Of a stretch of 64,000 bases of DNA, positions 27,342 through 35,397 are shown in pieces (position 1 is the stretch's first letter; each line of letters starts with the position of its first letter). Source of the DNA: Armatimonadota bacterium (GTDB taxonomy: Bacteria; Armatimonadota; Fimbriimonadia; Fimbriimonadales; Fimbriimonadaceae). The stretch lies in the NCBI GenBank assembly GCA_018268335.1, contig JAFDWT010000062.1, forward strand, positions 1 through 64,000, given 5' to 3'. Below the pieces are notes generated by a model that made no database searches, was not told the DNA's origin, and was given only the letters and a program-made list of their open reading frames with translations. The translations under genes were made by a program, and so were the position numbers.

Positions 27342-28553
27342 ATGGCCAAAAAGTACACCAGTATCGTCGGGGTCGACATTGGAAGTCAGACCATCAAAGT
27401 CGCAGAAGTCCGCCTGGCTGGCAAACAGCCGACGGTCACTGCCATCGGCATGGCCATGACGCCAGAGGGTGCCGTCGACCATGTGGGTGTGCATGACCCG
27501 GTCGCCGTCGGCGCCGTGCTCAAACAGGTTTGTTCTCAGTGCGGAGCGAATGTCGGCGACGCAGTGGTGTCGCTATCGGGCCAAGGCTCGGTGGTCGTCC
27601 GCACGCTCGAAGTCCCTGTCATGTCCGACAGCGAGCTGAAACAGCACATGGACTGGGAGATCACTCGCAACATCCCGTTCGCCGAGAGCGACGTGGTCAG
27701 TGACTTTGCCGCCTTCCCGGCCAACGGCGCCCAGAACATGGACGTCGTCATGGCGATCGCGACGCAGTCAACAGTGAACGTGATCCGCGACATTTTGAAG
27801 CGGGCCGGCAAGAAGCCTGCGGCCCTGGACGTCCAGCCGCTTAGCTTGGCACGGTCGCTGAAGACGAGTTACGAGTCGGAATACGCGGGCAAGCGAGTGT
27901 GCGTGGTCGACATCGGCCACAAGTCGAGTTCGATCAGTATATTCAACGACGGTAAGTTGGTGATGCCGCGACAAGTGCCGATCGGTGGCGAGATGTTCAC
28001 TCGCGCCATCGCCGATGCGATGTCGATCCCGTTTGCCGAAGCCGAGGGCATGAAGCACGCCAAGGGGCGGATACCTGATACGGCTGGCCAAGCTCCGGCC
28101 TTCAACCCGTTTGGCGACACCGGTTTCGCCACTCAACAGTTCCAGCCCTATAACCCGTTTGCCGAAACGGAAGAGGCCGCCCCGGCGGCGCCAGAAGAGG
28201 CAGCTCCTGCCGCACCGCCAGCCCCTGCTCCGGTGGAGACGGGAATGGACGCCGACGAGACGAAGCTGTGGAACGCCATGGCTCCGGTCGCCGACGAGTT
28301 CGTCAGCGAAGTCCGGCGGTCGGTCGATTACTTCCGCAGCAAGGGCGGTGACGTGGACGTCATCCTGCTCTGTGGCGGTGGTGCTGGTCTTCGCGGTGTG
28401 GCTCCGTTCATCCAGTCGGTCGTGGGCATCCCGACAAGTGTCTTTGACCCGACGAAGGGCCTCCCCGTCACTGCTAAACATGCCGATGATCTTGAGCAGG
28501 AGAAACAAGAGTTCGCGGTCGCCATCGGCAACGGCCTCCACATAGCCTTTTGA
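27342..28553 (+). CDS. pilM: Type IV pilus inner-membrane assembly protein PilM (first copy)
   Basis: Actin-like cytoplasmic ATPase (FtsA fold) that binds the PilN cytoplasmic tail and links the motor to the envelope complex. The start MAKKYTSIVGVDIGSQTIKVAEV carries the phosphate-1 loop; VCVVDIGHKSSSISIF is the phosphate-2 loop; ILLCGGGAGLRGVAPFI is the adenosine motif. The 403 aa include a roughly 60-residue Ala/Pro/Glu-rich insertion near residues 255-310 that is absent from typical PilM (about 350 aa). The upstream in-frame ATG at 27018 would run through the terminator and promoter and was rejected. A second PilM lies at 62384. Confidence 0.9.
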   Translation: MAKKYTSIVGVDIGSQTIKVAEVRLAGKQPTVTAIGMAMTPEGAVDHVGVHDPVAVGAVLKQVCSQCGANVGDAVVSLSGQGSVVVRTLEVPVMSDSELKQHMDWEITRNIPFAESDVVSDFAAFPANGAQNMDVVMAIATQSTVNVIRDILKRAGKKPAALDVQPLSLARSLKTSYESEYAGKRVCVVDIGHKSSSISIFNDGKLVMPRQVPIGGEMFTRAIADAMSIPFAEAEGMKHAKGRIPDTAGQAPAFNPFGDTGFATQQFQPYNPFAETEEAAPAAPEEAAPAAPPAPAPVETGMDADETKLWNAMAPVADEFVSEVRRSVDYFRSKGGDVDVILLCGGGAGLRGVAPFIQSVVGIPTSVFDPTKGLPVTAKHADDLEQEKQEFAVAIGNGLHIAF

Positions 28554-28566
28554 ACCAGGACACGCC

Positions 28567-29529
28567 ATGAAACTGAATCTTCTCCCGACCCACGTCGCGA
28601 CGCAAAGCAAGGCTCCGGTCTTTGCCGCGCTCGGTGCGACGTTCGCGGTGCTCGCTATTGGCGGCGCTGTGTTCCTGCAGGTCTCGTCGCAGGCCGACCT
28701 GAAGGACGCCAAGGAAAAGCTGGCCTCCAGCAAGCAGGGCGCTGCCGACGCGTTGGCCACTGCCAACCACGCCGAAGAAATTTCGAAGAAAGGCGAGGTC
28801 ATCAATACTAACTTGATGCTCGCCAAGGCGATGTTCAAGCACAACTCCGCTTATGTCGAGCTGTACGAGTCGATCATGCCGTACATTCCGGACTTCTACC
28901 GGGTGACGTCCATGACGGCCTCGCCGGGTGGGGCGGACACCTCGACGGTGACTTTAGTCGGGCAGATCGAGTCGTTCCGCAAGTACGCGGACGTTGCCTT
29001 GGCTTTCTGGCGCACTCCTGGAGTCACCAATGTGACCCGCGCCGGATTCCAACTCGATGATCCCTCTCGCGGGCCGATCACTGAGACCGACCAGTCCGGC
29101 AGTGTTGTCAAGCCGGGCGAGCAACCGCTTCCTTCTGATCCGTTGGACAAGATGGACGCCATTATCGCCCGCGCCAATTCAGCACCCGAGGGGTACCTTA
29201 ACACGGGGAACTTTGGTCAAGACGGTGGCGTCAAGGGCCCGATGCCGGGCTGGTCGACGGTCACGATCGTTTTGACCGTCAGCAAAGATTTGCGCACTCC
29301 GGATCCTCGTTCGACACTGGGCGGATCTGGCGGTGGCGGAGGCGGAGGCATCCCCGGCGCCCGTGGGCCCGGTGGTCCTGGCGGAGGATTCCCAGGCGGC
29401 CCGCCTCCTGGCTTTAATGCCGGAGGCCCTCCAGGTGCTGGCCCCGGCGTTGGTGCGCCCCCGAGCAACCCAGGAGCCGGTCGGGCTCCCGCAGGCGGCG
29501 GAGGCAGGGGCCGCGGGGACGACGACTAG
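28567..29529 (+). CDS. pilN: Type IV pilus assembly protein PilN, with long Gly/Pro-rich C-terminal tail
   Basis: Bitopic inner-membrane protein. The start MKLNLLPTH is the PilN cytoplasmic motif that docks into PilM. Next come one membrane helix (APVFAALGATFAVLAIGGAVFL), a periplasmic coiled coil (DLKDAKEKLASSK) and a small alpha/beta domain. The last roughly 80 residues are Gly/Pro/Ala-rich low complexity (GGGGGGIPGARGPGGPGGG and similar), unusual for PilN. 320 aa compared with about 200 usual. 13 bases after pilM. Confidence 0.85.
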   Translation: MKLNLLPTHVATQSKAPVFAALGATFAVLAIGGAVFLQVSSQADLKDAKEKLASSKQGAADALATANHAEEISKKGEVINTNLMLAKAMFKHNSAYVELYESIMPYIPDFYRVTSMTASPGGADTSTVTLVGQIESFRKYADVALAFWRTPGVTNVTRAGFQLDDPSRGPITETDQSGSVVKPGEQPLPSDPLDKMDAIIARANSAPEGYLNTGNFGQDGGVKGPMPGWSTVTIVLTVSKDLRTPDPRSTLGGSGGGGGGGIPGARGPGGPGGGFPGGPPPGFNAGGPPGAGPGVGAPPSNPGAGRAPAGGGGRGRGDDD

Positions 29530-29550
29530 GTAAGTCGAGGCATAAGCGAT

Positions 29551-30339
29551 ATGAAACTAAGTCCAATCGTTTGGTTGTGGGTCGGTGTCGCTGTGGCCGT
29601 GACGGCCCTCAGCTATGGGTATTTCTGGCATTTCCAGCCGAATTCCAGCGAAGCCAAGATGGTCCGTGAAGCGGCCGCCGCTTATGAGGCTGAGGGTGCC
29701 AAGTTGCCCCAAGCGAAGAAGCGGTGCGAAAACGCCGAGGCCGAGGTTCGTCGGATCGGATCCGAGTGGCAAGCCATCGTCGGTGAGCACACTCCTCCTA
29801 TGTCGGTGGAGCAGGGCGGTATCAGCCTGGCTGTCGACCGCTATCACTTGACGGTCGATTCGCTAAAGTTCCGCGACAGCGTCCAGGCAGCGGTGAACGC
29901 GCAGGTCAAGAAGGGTGGGGTCAAGGTGATCCAAGGCCCGACGATCCCGCATCCCCCGACCGAACCGGACCAGATCGTCGAGGACTATTACAACATGCGC
30001 GGGTTCAAATTCCCGGCTTGTGTCTTCGATCTCGGCACCGTCACGGTGACTGGCACCTGGGATCAAATCAAGGCCAACATCGAGAGTTGGTCGTCGATGC
30101 CGGACTACTTGGCCGTCGCCGACGGTCTGGCCGTCAACGGCACTTCGCCCAATTTGACCGCGACGTACAACGTGACCGTCGTGGCCTACATTCGAGGCGA
30201 GAAGATCGCGCCGCCGATCGGTGCGGCTGCCGCCGCGACTCCGGCGGCCGGTGGGGCTGCTCCGGTTGGTGGGTCTCAAACTGGTGCGCCGGCTCAAGGT
30301 GCGAGGAACTTGGAAAGCGGCAGCGCTGGAGGAAACTGA
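29551..30339 (+). CDS. pilO: PilO-like inner-membrane assembly protein
   Basis: One N-terminal membrane helix (IVWLWVGVAVAVTALSYGYFW), then a coiled coil (AAAYEAEGAKLPQAKKRCENAE) and a small periplasmic domain. The GTVTVTGTWDQIKANIESW stretch fits the ferredoxin-like fold of PilO. The C-terminus is an Ala/Gly-rich tail. 262 aa. The assignment rests on topology and position between PilN and a PilP-like lipoprotein; sequence similarity is weak. Confidence 0.7.
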   Translation: MKLSPIVWLWVGVAVAVTALSYGYFWHFQPNSSEAKMVREAAAAYEAEGAKLPQAKKRCENAEAEVRRIGSEWQAIVGEHTPPMSVEQGGISLAVDRYHLTVDSLKFRDSVQAAVNAQVKKGGVKVIQGPTIPHPPTEPDQIVEDYYNMRGFKFPACVFDLGTVTVTGTWDQIKANIESWSSMPDYLAVADGLAVNGTSPNLTATYNVTVVAYIRGEKIAPPIGAAAAATPAAGGAAPVGGSQTGAPAQGARNLESGSAGGN

Positions 30340-30341
30340 CA

Positions 30342-31070
30342 ATGGACAAGAATTGGACACGCAATACGATCTGGGCCTTGGCTGCAGCAGCTGTCGGCCT
30401 AGCAGGATGCCAGGCCGCGCCTTCCGAACCAGATTCTCCGGCCACAGGCACGAACAAGTTTCAGGACACTTTGGCCAAGACCCGTCCGGCCGACGCCGGA
30501 GTCGAGCTTGGCACCAACCCTTCTGAGGGCCTGCCGGACTCGCCGACCAAAGCGAAGACGATGGCCTTTGCCAGCCGCAACGATCCGTTTTCTCTGCTGG
30601 CTGCCGAGTTGAAATTTGACCGCGCGCAGGCTGCGGAAAGGCTGCAAGCAGAATCCGGTGGCTTCAACTCTGAATACTCCGAACCCGAGGAGACCGAGGC
30701 CGAATTGCCGCGGCTCCAGCCCAAACCGGCCTGGCGGCTATCCGGCATTATCATCAGTGAAGGTGGTGTGGTCGGTTTGCTCGATATGGGCACGGAGGTG
30801 ATCCAGATTCGACCGGGCATGTCGATTCCGAACAGCCCATATACAGTCGTCTCGGTCGACGGCCAGCGCGCAGTGTTGCGCCGCAACGACGGCCAACTGC
30901 CTAAGGACATCACCATCGAGCTTTCGGGCCCGATCGGTGGCGGCGGTCAGCTTGGCGGCGGCAACGCTGGTGCGCCTCCAGCAGGCGCAGGCGGCGGTCG
31001 GCGAGGCCCGGCAGGATTCAACGCCCCAGGTGCTGGCGGCGGCAAGCAAGGGGGAGGGGCGAAGGACTAA
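30342..31070 (+). CDS. pilP: PilP-like lipoprotein with Gly-rich tail
   Basis: Lipoprotein signal with a clear lipobox (VGLAGC, Cys22). The mature part contains RNDPFSLLAAELKFDR and a small beta domain (WRLSGIIISEGGVVGLLDMG... VIQIRPGMSIPNSPYTVVSVD), as expected for PilP/GspC homology regions that bind the secretin N-domain. The last roughly 50 residues are Gly/Ala/Pro-rich. 242 aa. ATG 30342 lies 2 bases after pilO; the longer frame from 30018 overlaps pilO and was rejected. Confidence 0.75.
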   Translation: MDKNWTRNTIWALAAAAVGLAGCQAAPSEPDSPATGTNKFQDTLAKTRPADAGVELGTNPSEGLPDSPTKAKTMAFASRNDPFSLLAAELKFDRAQAAERLQAESGGFNSEYSEPEETEAELPRLQPKPAWRLSGIIISEGGVVGLLDMGTEVIQIRPGMSIPNSPYTVVSVDGQRAVLRRNDGQLPKDITIELSGPIGGGGQLGGGNAGAPPAGAGGGRRGPAGFNAPGAGGGKQGGGAKD

Positions 31071-31135
31071 ACGTCTTTGAAGCCCTTCAAAGAGCCAGGA
31101 CAAGCCACCCACAGCAAAACTGCGACACCATCTTG

Positions 31136-31141
31136 TACAAT
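31136..31141 (+). promoter_or_regulatory. -10-like TACAAT ahead of the secretin genes
   Basis: TACAAT lies 58 bases before the ATG at 31199, in a 128-base gap, with an AGGAG ribosome site further on. It may give the secretin genes separate expression from pilM-P. Confidence 0.35.
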
Positions 31142-31198
31142 TAGACACGCGACCAAGAAACACACGTCAGAAAAACGAACCGTAGGAGTTATCGAACC

Positions 31199-31891
31199 AT
31201 GAAAACCAATTTGAAGTCGATCTTGACCATGGCAGCTGCAGCCGCGCTCTTGGCCGCGCCGTTGCTCTTGGTCGCCCAAGACGGCGGAGCCCAGGATCCG
31301 CGCAACACGGTCATCCCGTCCATTGAGCTGGACCAAGCCGACGTCCGCGACGCGCTGAAGATTCTCTTCCGCACCGCCAACGTGCAATACACGGTCGACC
31401 CGACGGTGCAAGGCCTCGTGACGGTCAACCTGAAAGACGTCCCGTTTGAGACCGCCCTGCGCAATATCCTGAACCAAGTCAATGCGACATGGCGCGTCGA
31501 CACTGGCGTCTATAACATCATTTTGAAACCGACGACGGAGGCTCCTAACCCGACCGACCCGAACGTCGTGCCGACGACTCCGACCAACGCGATCATCAAG
31601 ATCCCGCTGCGCAGCGTCGATCCGTACCATCTGGTCGCCCTTTTGTCTGGTCAGGACAGCCAGCAGTCGGTTCCTGAAGTCTCGACGAACATCGGCGGCT
31701 TTGGCGGCGGCGGCGGTGGCTTCGGCGGTGGCGGCGGCTTTGGTGGCGGCGGCATCGGCGGCGGCTTTGGCGGCGGCGGCTTCGGTGGTGGTGGCGGCGG
31801 CTTTGGTGGCGGCGGCGGCGGCTTCGGCGGCGGCGGCTTTGGTGGCGGCGGCTTCGGCGGCGGCGGTGGTGGCGGCGGTTTCGGTCGCTGA
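31199..31891 (+). CDS. Stand-alone secretin N-domain (STN) protein with poly-glycine tail
   Basis: Signal peptide (MKTNLKSILTMAAAAALLAAPLLLVAQ), then a secretin/TonB short N-terminal domain (IELDQADVRDALKILFRTAN ... LRNILNQVNATWRVDTGVYNII). Next is the beginning of an N1-like region (TNAIIKIPLRSVDPYHLVALL). Instead of the secretin pore, the last roughly 70 residues are almost only Gly and Phe (GGFGGGG repeats). 230 aa. It is periplasmic and immediately upstream of the full secretin. It could be an accessory ring, a peptidoglycan or PilP adaptor, or the remnant of a split secretin. The Gly tail is clean and in frame, with no sign of a broken longer gene. Confidence 0.75.
   Translation: MKTNLKSILTMAAAAALLAAPLLLVAQDGGAQDPRNTVIPSIELDQADVRDALKILFRTANVQYTVDPTVQGLVTVNLKDVPFETALRNILNQVNATWRVDTGVYNIILKPTTEAPNPTDPNVVPTTPTNAIIKIPLRSVDPYHLVALLSGQDSQQSVPEVSTNIGGFGGGGGGFGGGGGFGGGGIGGGFGGGGFGGGGGGFGGGGGGFGGGGFGGGGFGGGGGGGGFGR
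31692..31888 (+). repeat. Low-complexity GGC/GGT glycine-coding tract
   Basis: About 200 bases of GGC, GGT and TTC codons coding for Gly-Phe repeats at the end of the STN protein. A shorter similar tract (about 32574-32700) codes for the linker of the secretin. Prone to slippage in multiples of three. Confidence 0.8.
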
Positions 31892-31927
31892 GACAGACAG
31901 ATTGGGATTGGAGGATACTGGGATAAC

Positions 31928-33571
31928 ATGAAGAGCACATTCAAGGCGACCGTGGCCGCGATCAGCTTCACGGCGATGACGGCCATGGCCGCACTTGGCG
32001 CGGCGCAGGACAGCGCACTGGCGACACGGGTTGATCTCGTCCTTCGGGACGCCGACCTGCACGTGGCCCTGCAAGCGCTGACGCGCCAGACGGGCATCAA
32101 GTTTGTGGTGGACGGCAGTGAGAGTCTGGAACTCAAGAAGATCTATCTCTCGCTGACCGACGAGACTGCCGACAACGCGATCCAATACGTCTGCCAAGCG
32201 GCAGGCGCCTATGCGGAGCGCGACCAGAACGGCGTCTTTGTCATCCGGCCCATCAACAAAAAGCCGGTCGAGACCAAGATCCAGCCGTCTGTCGCTAGGC
32301 CGACGATCACCAAGAAGTGTCGCTTGATGAAGGCTGACCCTGAGGCGGTGCTCCACCTCATGAAGGGGGACAAACCCTTCGCTTCCGATCATTACATGGA
32401 AGAGCTGGACAAGTATCAGCGCCAGCTCACCCACACACTTTCGAGCTATCCCAGCTCGCAGCTGACCGTGGTCGCGGGTGGTGAATCCAAAACCTACGGC
32501 GGCGCGATGAACTACTCCGACACGCAGAAGACCGGCCCGGCTTTGGCCCTTCCGGACGACGCCGGCAACCAGCGCGGTGGCTTCGGTGGCGGCGGTGCTG
32601 GAGGCTTTGGCGGCGGCGGCGGCCAGTTGGGTGGTGGCGGCGGTGGCCAGCTCGGTGGTGGTGGCGGCGGTCAGCTCGGCGGCGGTGCTGGTGGCGGATC
32701 CTTCTCGGGCCTGCAGGCCGGCCAAGGGTTCTTGCCACAGGGCGTCGACCGGCTCAGCTACGACCCGGCTGACAACAGCCTGATCTTCCAAGGTTCGGAC
32801 GAGGCGTATAAGAAGCTCCTTGACCTCCTGCAGATTTTCGACGTGGCGCCCAAGCAGGTCGTCATCAAAGTCGAATTCGTCACGACCAGCCGGTCGGCGG
32901 ACCGTTCGATCGGTATCGACTGGCTGTACGAGCGCGGTGGCACGTTCTTTGGCAACCGACCGGGAACTTTTGCCCGCACCAGCGACCCGGTCTTCATCAA
33001 CTACGCCACGGGCAACATCACCACGCGGCTGCGCACGATCATGACCGACGGTTGGGGCCGCGTTGTCAACGCTCCGTTGCTGCGCACGCTCAACAACCAG
33101 CCGGCTTCGGTGGCCCAGATCACGACGACGACGATCTTCTTGAACACGGTGACGGCGAGTGCGGGTGGCAACATCCTCTCGACCAACCCGTTCCCGCTGA
33201 CGATCCCGACGTTCTTGATCATCAAGCCCCGCATCAACGGCGACAACACGATCACCATGACGCTGAACCCGCAGATCACCACGATCGGCCAGGTGAAGCG
33301 CGGCCCAGACGGACAGGAAATCCCGGACTTCGTCAGCCAGCAGGTGAACGTGGTGGCCCGCGTCAAGGATCGAGAGACGATCGCCCTGGCTGGTATCACC
33401 AACAAGGCTGACACCTCGTCGGTCTCGCGGATCCCCATCCTCAGTGACCTGCCGATCGTCGGACAGTTGTTCCGTGGCAAGACGCAGAACTGGACCACCA
33501 GCGAACTGATCGTCTTTGTGACGCCCAGCATCGTGAGCGACGACGACTACGGTCTCGGCGCCGCCCCCTAA
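31928..33571 (+). CDS. pilQ: Type IV pilus secretin PilQ
   Basis: Outer-membrane secretin channel for the pilus. Signal peptide ending near AALGAAQ, STN domain (VDLVLRDADLHVALQALTRQ), an N1-like region, and then a Gly-rich linker (about residues 215-260). An N-type domain follows (DRLSYDPADNSLIFQGSDEA). The secretin domain has VVIKVEFVTTSRS and the signature VSRIPILSDLPIVGQLFRGK near the C-terminus, then ELIVFVTPSIV. 547 aa. No AMIN domain is visible. Typical spacing from the preceding STN gene (36 bases). Confidence 0.9.
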   Translation: MKSTFKATVAAISFTAMTAMAALGAAQDSALATRVDLVLRDADLHVALQALTRQTGIKFVVDGSESLELKKIYLSLTDETADNAIQYVCQAAGAYAERDQNGVFVIRPINKKPVETKIQPSVARPTITKKCRLMKADPEAVLHLMKGDKPFASDHYMEELDKYQRQLTHTLSSYPSSQLTVVAGGESKTYGGAMNYSDTQKTGPALALPDDAGNQRGGFGGGGAGGFGGGGGQLGGGGGGQLGGGGGGQLGGGAGGGSFSGLQAGQGFLPQGVDRLSYDPADNSLIFQGSDEAYKKLLDLLQIFDVAPKQVVIKVEFVTTSRSADRSIGIDWLYERGGTFFGNRPGTFARTSDPVFINYATGNITTRLRTIMTDGWGRVVNAPLLRTLNNQPASVAQITTTTIFLNTVTASAGGNILSTNPFPLTIPTFLIIKPRINGDNTITMTLNPQITTIGQVKRGPDGQEIPDFVSQQVNVVARVKDRETIALAGITNKADTSSVSRIPILSDLPIVGQLFRGKTQNWTTSELIVFVTPSIVSDDDYGLGAAP

Positions 33572-33595
33572 AGGCGACGTCTAGCAAAGAAATGT

Positions 33596-33632
33596 GCGGC
33601 GGGGGTCACAAGACCCCTGCCGCCTTTGTATT
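33596..33632 (+). terminator. Intrinsic terminator after pilQ
   Basis: 12-bp stem GCGGCGGGGGTC/GACCCCTGCCGC with one mismatch and an ACAA loop, followed by CTTTGTATT. It ends the pilM-Q transcript just before aroK. Confidence 0.7.
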
Positions 33633-33638
33633 CTAGGA

Positions 33639-34148
33639 ATGTCTGTGGCGCATTTGATCCTTGTCGGCATGATGGGCTCGGGCAAGACGACGGTGGGCCG
33701 TCTCTTGGCCGAGGACCTTGGCCGCGAGTTCATTGATGCCGACAGCGCGCTCCAGCACAAGCTGGGCCGTCCGATTCCGCAGCTGTTCAAGCTGTTTGGC
33801 GAAGAGGCGTTCCGACAGCACGAGACGGCTTATCTGCGGAGCCTGCCTGAGGGCGACGCGGTCATCTCCACCGGTGGCGGTGTGGTTATGCGTCCAGAAA
33901 ACTGGCGCGAGCTGAGGCGCTTGGGCCAGACCGTGTTCCTCGACGTCGATCCTCAGACCATAATCAGCCGCTTGGCCGTCTCGCGGCGCAAGAGGCCGCT
34001 GTTGGAAACCGAGAATTGGGAAGAGAAGTTCATGCAGATCTGGAACGACCGCCGCGATCTCTATCTCCAAGCCGATTTCCACGTCGTTGCTGAAACTGAC
34101 GAATTCTACGAAGTCGCCCAATTGATCCGACAGGCGGTCGGTCTTTGA
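33639..34148 (+). CDS. aroK: Shikimate kinase
   Basis: Phosphorylates shikimate at O3 in aromatic amino acid synthesis. 169 aa. The P-loop GMMGSGKTTVG is at the N-terminus. The shikimate-binding Asp (FIDADSAL), Arg (EEAFRQHE) and the STGGGVV motif follow, then the lid (SRRKRPLLE). ATG 33639 was chosen because the longer frame from 33594 starts inside the terminator hairpin. First gene of a seven-gene operon in which each gene overlaps the next. Confidence 0.95.
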   Translation: MSVAHLILVGMMGSGKTTVGRLLAEDLGREFIDADSALQHKLGRPIPQLFKLFGEEAFRQHETAYLRSLPEGDAVISTGGGVVMRPENWRELRRLGQTVFLDVDPQTIISRLAVSRRKRPLLETENWEEKFMQIWNDRRDLYLQADFHVVAETDEFYEVAQLIRQAVGL

Positions 34149-35173
34149 CGATCCGCCACTCTGCAGGGTCATACGAAATCCACTTCGGCGGCATCGTCGA
34201 ATCACTGATCGATTTGGGCCCCCGAGACTTCTTGGTCACCGACACGATGGTCGCCGCCCACTACGGGCCGTTTCCGCTCGATGACGATAGGGTGGCGGTC
34301 GTACCTTCTGGCGAGTCGAGCAAATCGATAGAAGCCTATTCCCAGTTGTTGTCCCGGGCAGCTCAGTCCAAACTGCGCCGCGATGGCCGGATCGTAGCCC
34401 TTGGAGGCGGCGTCGTCGGGGATCTGGCTGGCTTCTTGGCCGCCACGTATATGCGGGGCGTCAGCTTTTTGCAGGTGCCGACGACCTTGCTGGCGATGGT
34501 GGACAGCTCGATCGGTGGCAAAGTAGGGATCGATTTGCCCGAGGGCAAGAACCTGGCGGGCGCCTTCTATCCACCGACTCAAGTCCGCGTGGCCGTCGAG
34601 TTCTTGGAGACGCTGCCAGACCGGCATTTGGCCAATGGTGCGGCGGAGATTTGGAAGCACGCCTTTATCTCGGACGTCGGTCTTCTCAAACTCCTGTCTG
34701 AGGCACCGCTTCGCCCCGGCGACCCGCGGACCCTCGACATCGTCCAGCGCAGCCTGATGGTCAAGGCGCGGGTGGTGCAGGCTGACGAGTTTGAGACCAC
34801 TGGTCTGCGGGCGACGCTCAACTTTGGCCATACCATCGGCCATGCCCTGGAGAAAGAGTTGGGCTACGAGGGTCTGCTACACGGCGAGGCCATTGCCGCC
34901 GGCATGTACTATGAGTGCCTGGTCGGCGAGTCCATCGGTGTGACGCCGTCCGGCACTGCCGATGTCGTGAGGGAAGGTCTGGAAAGCCAGGGCCTACCGA
35001 CCCATCTGCCAATGAGCGTGGAACCCGAAGGCATGGTCGAAGCGATGAAGTTGGACAAGAAGGCACGCGGAGAGGGGCTGAGCATGAGCTTGCTGACCGA
35101 AGTCGGCGCGTGCAGTCTGACCCACGGCATAGACGAAAGGACCGTCTTGTCCGTCTTGGAATCTAGGCGATGA
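34145..35173 (+). CDS. aroB: 3-dehydroquinate synthase
   Basis: NAD- and metal-dependent second step of the shikimate pathway, converting DAHP to 3-dehydroquinate. 342 aa. Motifs: GGGVVGDLAGFLAATYMRGV (NAD binding), PTTLLAMVDSSIGGKVGID, and metal ligands Glu (NGAAEIWKHAF), His (NFGHTIGHALE) and His (HGEAIAAGM). TTG start overlapping the aroK stop by four bases (TTGA), which implies translational coupling. Confidence 0.95.
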   Translation: MTIRHSAGSYEIHFGGIVESLIDLGPRDFLVTDTMVAAHYGPFPLDDDRVAVVPSGESSKSIEAYSQLLSRAAQSKLRRDGRIVALGGGVVGDLAGFLAATYMRGVSFLQVPTTLLAMVDSSIGGKVGIDLPEGKNLAGAFYPPTQVRVAVEFLETLPDRHLANGAAEIWKHAFISDVGLLKLLSEAPLRPGDPRTLDIVQRSLMVKARVVQADEFETTGLRATLNFGHTIGHALEKELGYEGLLHGEAIAAGMYYECLVGESIGVTPSGTADVVREGLESQGLPTHLPMSVEPEGMVEAMKLDKKARGEGLSMSLLTEVGACSLTHGIDERTVLSVLESRR

Positions 35174-35397
35174 ATGCAATCAGGGCAGCGGTGGGCTGGG
35201 TCGGCGTGGCCTTAATGGCGGGCGGCTATTTAGCCAGTGTTTACTTTGCCCTGGCCGGCGACCCGGCGCCATATGTCAAAGCCCTGGACGCCTCGGCGGT
35301 GCCAATGTTGTCCTTGGTCTTGTTGGCAGCCGCTGTTGTCTTGGCCTTCCTCCCTTCGCAGACTGACAAGGCAGACGACGAGGAAGGCCAAACATGA
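35170..35397 (+). CDS. Small two-helix membrane protein
   Basis: 75 aa with two hydrophobic segments (AAVGWVGVALMAGGYLASVYFAL and AVPMLSLVLLAAAVVLAFL) and an acidic C-terminus (DKADDEEGQT). It overlaps aroB and the following kinase-like gene by ATGA on both sides. Function unknown. As its neighbour is a membrane-anchored PASTA protein, a partner role is possible but unproven. Confidence 0.8.
   Translation: MNAIRAAVGWVGVALMAGGYLASVYFALAGDPAPYVKALDASAVPMLSLVLLAAAVVLAFLPSQTDKADDEEGQT

Noticed and set aside
31692-31888. CRISPR or minisatellite DNA element
   Set aside because: The repetition is explained by poly-Gly coding in frame with an STN-domain protein.
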